DNA from: Candidatus Nitrosopumilus sp.
GTDB taxonomy: Archaea; Thermoproteota; Nitrososphaeria; Nitrososphaerales; Nitrosopumilaceae
Direction of reading: 5' to 3'
Length of the DNA: 6,210 bases
Assembly (NCBI GenBank): GCA_029863665.1
Contig: JAOTUX010000066.1
Coordinates: 1 to 6,210 of the forward strand
A program made the translations under genes and the position numbers. Shown piece after piece: positions 3,142-6,210 of the stretch. Each line of letters opens with the position of its first letter. Positions within the stretch are counted from its first letter, which is position 1. The notes under the pieces are model-generated. The model did no database searches, had not been told where the DNA came from, and saw only the letters and a list, made by a program, of their open reading frames with translations.

Positions 3142-6021
3142 TTATTCAATTAAAATTGCTGGTTTAAATGGCCTGGCATGTCTTGCCTTTCCTTTAGGAT
3201 CATAAAGGTTTGAATCTGATTCAGAAAAGATTTGAATGTCTACACCAAAGTCTTTTTCCCCTAATTCAGTTAACTCATCTACAAGAAAACTTTTCTCATC
3301 AAACTCCTTTGATTCTAATTTTTTTTGTCTAATCTCAGTTGGTTCAGACAAAATATCTTTTATTGTCTTTTGGACAAAATCTGGAATTCTTTTCACGTCT
3401 GAAGTATCTGGATTCGCAATCAGTTCTTTCATTACAGATCCCATGTTTGTTTGTCCTACCATCACTTTTTCTAAAATACTGTGATATATTTTGGATTTAA
3501 AAGAGTCTGCAGTATAGATTGTAATCTTTTGTGGGGTAATCTTTGTAACTTTGAGAATATTTGAAACATCATCTATTGTTGATTTTAGTAATTCTTCAGA
3601 TTGAATGGCAGCTGCATCTATGTCTTCTTGGGAAAACTCTGGCCATCTTGATCTAGATGCAAACCCTGAATGGCCAAGCTTCTCCCACATCTCTTCTGCA
3701 ATATGTGGAGCAAATGGTGAAAGCATCGCAACACGCATAGAGTTTATTTGATGTAGTATTCCTGAAATATTTTCTCTATTTTTTGCCTTGGTTCTTTTCA
3801 TATACCAGTTCAAGTCTGATTCAAATGCAAATAAAATGTCATGTAGAGCTTCTCGTAGTCTCATCTTTTCAATTGCAGTAGTTACTTGCAATATCATATT
3901 TTGAGTTTTAGATAAAATCCATCTATCTTCTGCTTCAAGATTTTCAATTTTATCTTCCTTGAGTCTTGAACATTCTTGATATAATGATTCTATTTTATTT
4001 TGAATTCCTGATACTGACTCCATGTTAAAATCAGCATCTTGAAGCAGTTCTGCTGAAATTATTATTGCTAATCTTATAGGATCTGCACCATAATCTTGTA
4101 TTGCCTTTCTTAATGGAATAATATTTCCCATACTCTTTGACATCTTAGAACCATTCATGAGTACTGAACCATTGACTACAATCTCTTTAGGCCAATTACT
4201 CTCTGGAAATATTGCAACATGATTTAAAACAAAAAATGTCAAATGGTTTGGAACTAAATCTCGACCAGAATGTCTTGAATCAACTGGATAAAAATATTGA
4301 AACTCTTTTTTGATTTCATTTATTGTATCTTCTGATATTTTTGTAATTTCAGAGATCTTTTTTACATTTCCTTTATCTAAAAATACATAATCAAAAAATT
4401 CTTTTGATAGGTTCTTGGCGGTTATTGTTTTATCATTTACAAATTTTGATATTGTGTAATATGCCATGTATATTACAGAATCTGATAGACTTTCTACGAT
4501 CCAATCCTTATCCCATGGTAATTTTGTCCCAAGTCCATGTTGTCTTGCACATGCTCTTTCTCGTAGCCACCCAATAACATAGTTGAACTCTGATTTTATT
4601 TCTTGAGGTAAAATATTCATTTTATCGAAGCATTTAGTAGCTAATTTTTTCCAGTCTTTGTCTCCATAGTTTAGAAACCACTGATTATTGAGAACTTTAA
4701 CGACACATTCTGCACCGCATCTACACTTTACTGGTGTGTTTGTAAGTTCTAGTAAGATATCTGCATGTTTATTCTCAATTAACCAATCTTTTATTGTATC
4801 TTTTGCATATGCTACTTTAATTCCAGAGAACTTTTCTGTATTTGATTTTAGTTTTCCACCGTAGAATTCTTTTCCATAAACCTCCTTTGTTGCTTCCTCT
4901 AATTTTGGATCATTTTGGTCAACTACTCCAAACTTCTTTACTGCTTCTTTTGCTGGGTTTTCTCCATATCCTTCAGTCTCTATGATTGAAATGGGCACAA
5001 TTTGATTGATCTTGGTGAATAATTCCGGCTCAAGATGTGTCTTTTTTATGTCCTCTAATGCTTGATAGTCAAATGGTGCATGTGCTGGAACTGACATTAC
5101 TACTCCAGTACCTGTTCCACTTTCAACAAAATTTGCAGGAAGCATTATGATTGATTCTTCTCTGTGTGGAACTGTAACTGATTTTCCAATTAATTCTGAG
5201 CCTTTAATCTCTCCATCATATGTTATTTTTTTATCTAAAAATTCTAACTTGTATGCACACTCTAGACTTACAATCCATTTTTCATCATCTACTGTAATTT
5301 TTTTATAAATTATTTCTGGGTTTACCCAAAGATTAACTACTCCGAAAACTGTTTCAGGTCTTAATGTTGCAGTTGGAATTATGTAATCCTCAAACTTAAA
5401 TTTTATTATGACATATTCTGTGAAGTCTGGTTCAACATCTCCAAGTGTATCATGTTGTGATACTGGATTTTGATCCTTTGGACACCAACCAACTGGATGT
5501 GAACCCTGAATGATTAGATTTTTCTCTCGTAGTGTGTTTATTTGCCATTCTATAAATTTACTATACACTGGGTCAATCGTTGTAAACTCTCGTCTCCAAT
5601 CAATGGAATAACCCATCTCTATCATTCCTGTTTTGATTTCTTCATGAAAGTAATCTGCAATTTTTATTGGTTCTACAAATTCTTTGATTGATTCTTCTGG
5701 GACTCCGTAGAGATTTTTTAAATTATCGATTAGTTCTTTGTCATTTGCCTCTACCCTCTTTGCCATTCCAAGAATTGGAGTTCCTGTATAATGAAATGCC
5801 ATTGGAAATAATACGTTATATCCCTGCATTCTGTAAAACCGTGCATGAACATCAGCTAATGTGTATGTTCTACCATGTCCTATATGTTGAGGTGAATTAG
5901 GATATGGATATGCAACTGTGATAAATTTTTTTGGTTTCTCATTTGGATTTGCCTCAAAATCTTTGTTTTCAATCCACTTACTTCTCCATTTGTTCTCAAT
6001 CTCTGTCCAGTTAATTTCCAT
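3142..6021 (-). CDS. leuS: Leucyl-tRNA synthetase (archaeal type)
   Basis: This class I synthetase charges tRNA-Leu with leucine in the cytosol. At 959 residues it has the length of archaeal/eukaryotic-type LeuRS. In order it shows the nucleotide-binding HIGH motif (46-49, in YPYPNSPQHIGHG), GWCPKDQNPV in the following zinc/insert region, the CP1 editing domain with TLRPETVFG (219-227) and SVPAHAPFD (310-318; D318 is the expected editing-site aspartate), a CxC-x3-C metal cluster (C433, C435, C439), KMSKS (626-630), an anticodon-binding helical domain with FAPHIAEEMWEKLG, and the archaeal C-terminal domain ending in HARPFKPAILIE, which contacts the long variable arm of tRNA-Leu. All key motifs are intact, so both charging and editing should work. 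ATG at 6021 follows the alaS stop by 10 bp, and G-rich sequence sits before it. Co-transcription with alaS is likely. Repeats and hairpins follow the stop. Confidence 0.97.
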   Translation of the reverse strand: MEINWTEIENKWRSKWIENKDFEANPNEKPKKFITVAYPYPNSPQHIGHGRTYTLADVHARFYRMQGYNVLFPMAFHYTGTPILGMAKRVEANDKELIDNLKNLYGVPEESIKEFVEPIKIADYFHEEIKTGMIEMGYSIDWRREFTTIDPVYSKFIEWQINTLREKNLIIQGSHPVGWCPKDQNPVSQHDTLGDVEPDFTEYVIIKFKFEDYIIPTATLRPETVFGVVNLWVNPEIIYKKITVDDEKWIVSLECAYKLEFLDKKITYDGEIKGSELIGKSVTVPHREESIIMLPANFVESGTGTGVVMSVPAHAPFDYQALEDIKKTHLEPELFTKINQIVPISIIETEGYGENPAKEAVKKFGVVDQNDPKLEEATKEVYGKEFYGGKLKSNTEKFSGIKVAYAKDTIKDWLIENKHADILLELTNTPVKCRCGAECVVKVLNNQWFLNYGDKDWKKLATKCFDKMNILPQEIKSEFNYVIGWLRERACARQHGLGTKLPWDKDWIVESLSDSVIYMAYYTISKFVNDKTITAKNLSKEFFDYVFLDKGNVKKISEITKISEDTINEIKKEFQYFYPVDSRHSGRDLVPNHLTFFVLNHVAIFPESNWPKEIVVNGSVLMNGSKMSKSMGNIIPLRKAIQDYGADPIRLAIIISAELLQDADFNMESVSGIQNKIESLYQECSRLKEDKIENLEAEDRWILSKTQNMILQVTTAIEKMRLREALHDILFAFESDLNWYMKRTKAKNRENISGILHQINSMRVAMLSPFAPHIAEEMWEKLGHSGFASRSRWPEFSQEDIDAAAIQSEELLKSTIDDVSNILKVTKITPQKITIYTADSFKSKIYHSILEKVMVGQTNMGSVMKELIANPDTSDVKRIPDFVQKTIKDILSEPTEIRQKKLESKEFDEKSFLVDELTELGEKDFGVDIQIFSESDSNLYDPKGKARHARPFKPAILIE

Positions 6022-6027
6022 ACTTTT

Positions 6028-6033
6028 CCCCTT
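6028..6033 (-). promoter_or_regulatory. Possible ribosome binding site of leuS
   Basis: AAGGGG on the minus strand is 6 bases before the leuS ATG and overlaps the alaS TAA stop. It is a G-rich, imperfect Shine-Dalgarno match with normal spacing. It supports the ATG at 6021 and coupling of leuS to alaS translation. Confidence 0.45.
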
Positions 6034-6210
6034 ATCCCCAAATCATTGATTTTGCTTTGGCTATTGCATCATCTATTTTAGATGTGTCTTTTCCTCCTCC
6101 TTGAGCAAATTTTGCATCTCCTCCGCCTGCACCGCCAAGAATCTCAGCCACGGATTTGACAATATTTCCAGCATTTTTACTTTTTGAGGCTTCTTCTCCA
6201 GCATAGGTGA
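6032..6210 (-). CDS. alaS: Alanyl-tRNA synthetase, C-terminal end (partial)
   Basis: The last 59 codons of a longer gene are present; the rest lies beyond the right edge. The visible protein has the C-terminal DHHA1-type segment of AlaRS: NAGNIVKSVAEILGG, then a glycine-rich GAGGGDAKFAQGGGKD, then SKIDDAIAKAKSMIWG before the TAA stop. The GGGG...AQGGGKD pattern is typical of AlaRS and helps AlaRS bind tRNA and dimerise. Free-standing DHHA1 proteins have a similar end, so a full AlaRS is inferred, though the match and the neighbouring synthetase gene favour it. leuS starts 10 bp downstream. Confidence 0.85.
   Translation of the reverse strand, partial: TYAGEEASKSKNAGNIVKSVAEILGGAGGGDAKFAQGGGKDTSKIDDAIAKAKSMIWG

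Noticed and set aside
3236..3484. Plus-strand open frame of 82 codons
   Set aside because: It is antisense to the C-terminal domain of leuS, with serine- and phenylalanine-rich composition typical of shadow frames and no start signals.
5688..5900. Plus-strand open frame of 70 codons
   Set aside because: It is antisense to the catalytic core of leuS (HIGH region), whose coding is certain.
3142..6021. A frameshift or insertion in leuS
   Set aside because: The frame is open throughout, all motifs occur in the expected order and the length is normal for archaeal LeuRS.

Overview
The window looks like chromosomal DNA from an ammonia-oxidising archaeon of the Nitrosopumilus type (Thaumarchaeota/Nitrososphaerota). 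This rests on the low G+C content (about one third by eye), archaeal-type S7, S12 and leucyl-tRNA synthetase, a tRNA interrupted by bulge-helix-bulge introns with no encoded CCA, TATA-box promoters close to start codons, and TTG starts on two genes. No single marker proves the genus.

Layout, left to right. Positions 1-645 (+) hold the last 13 codons of ribosomal protein S12 and the whole of S7, the end of an archaeal str-type operon. Facing it on the minus strand is a tRNA-Gln(CUG) gene (657-761), split by two short introns, one in the D loop and one in the anticodon loop. Upstream of that tRNA (806-1135, minus) is a small unrecognised protein with a possible winged-helix end. It is divergent from a cysteine-rich YkgJ/CxxCxxCC-type protein (1162-1866, plus). 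That gene converges on an FAD-dependent geranylgeranyl-reductase-like protein (1863-2876, minus); their stop codons overlap by 4 bp, and a UUCG-capped hairpin lies in the tail of the plus-strand gene.

A 265-bp intergenic region (2877-3141) holds the TATA box of the reductase gene and a tandem, structured repeat based on three CTTAAG cores and two CTGTCATCA boxes. Beyond it, on the minus strand, are leuS (complete leucyl-tRNA synthetase, 959 aa) and, 10 bp upstream of it, the 3' end of alaS (alanyl-tRNA synthetase), cut by the window edge. alaS and leuS probably form one transcript.

Most of the window is translation machinery: S12, S7, tRNA-Gln, LeuRS and AlaRS. The reductase-like gene points to saturation of isoprenoid lipids or quinones, and the YkgJ-type protein to metal binding. 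I see no mobile element, CRISPR array, defence system or clear horizontal transfer. The points most worth following up are the doubly interrupted tRNA and the tandem repeat downstream of leuS; I do not see a convincing new multi-gene system.
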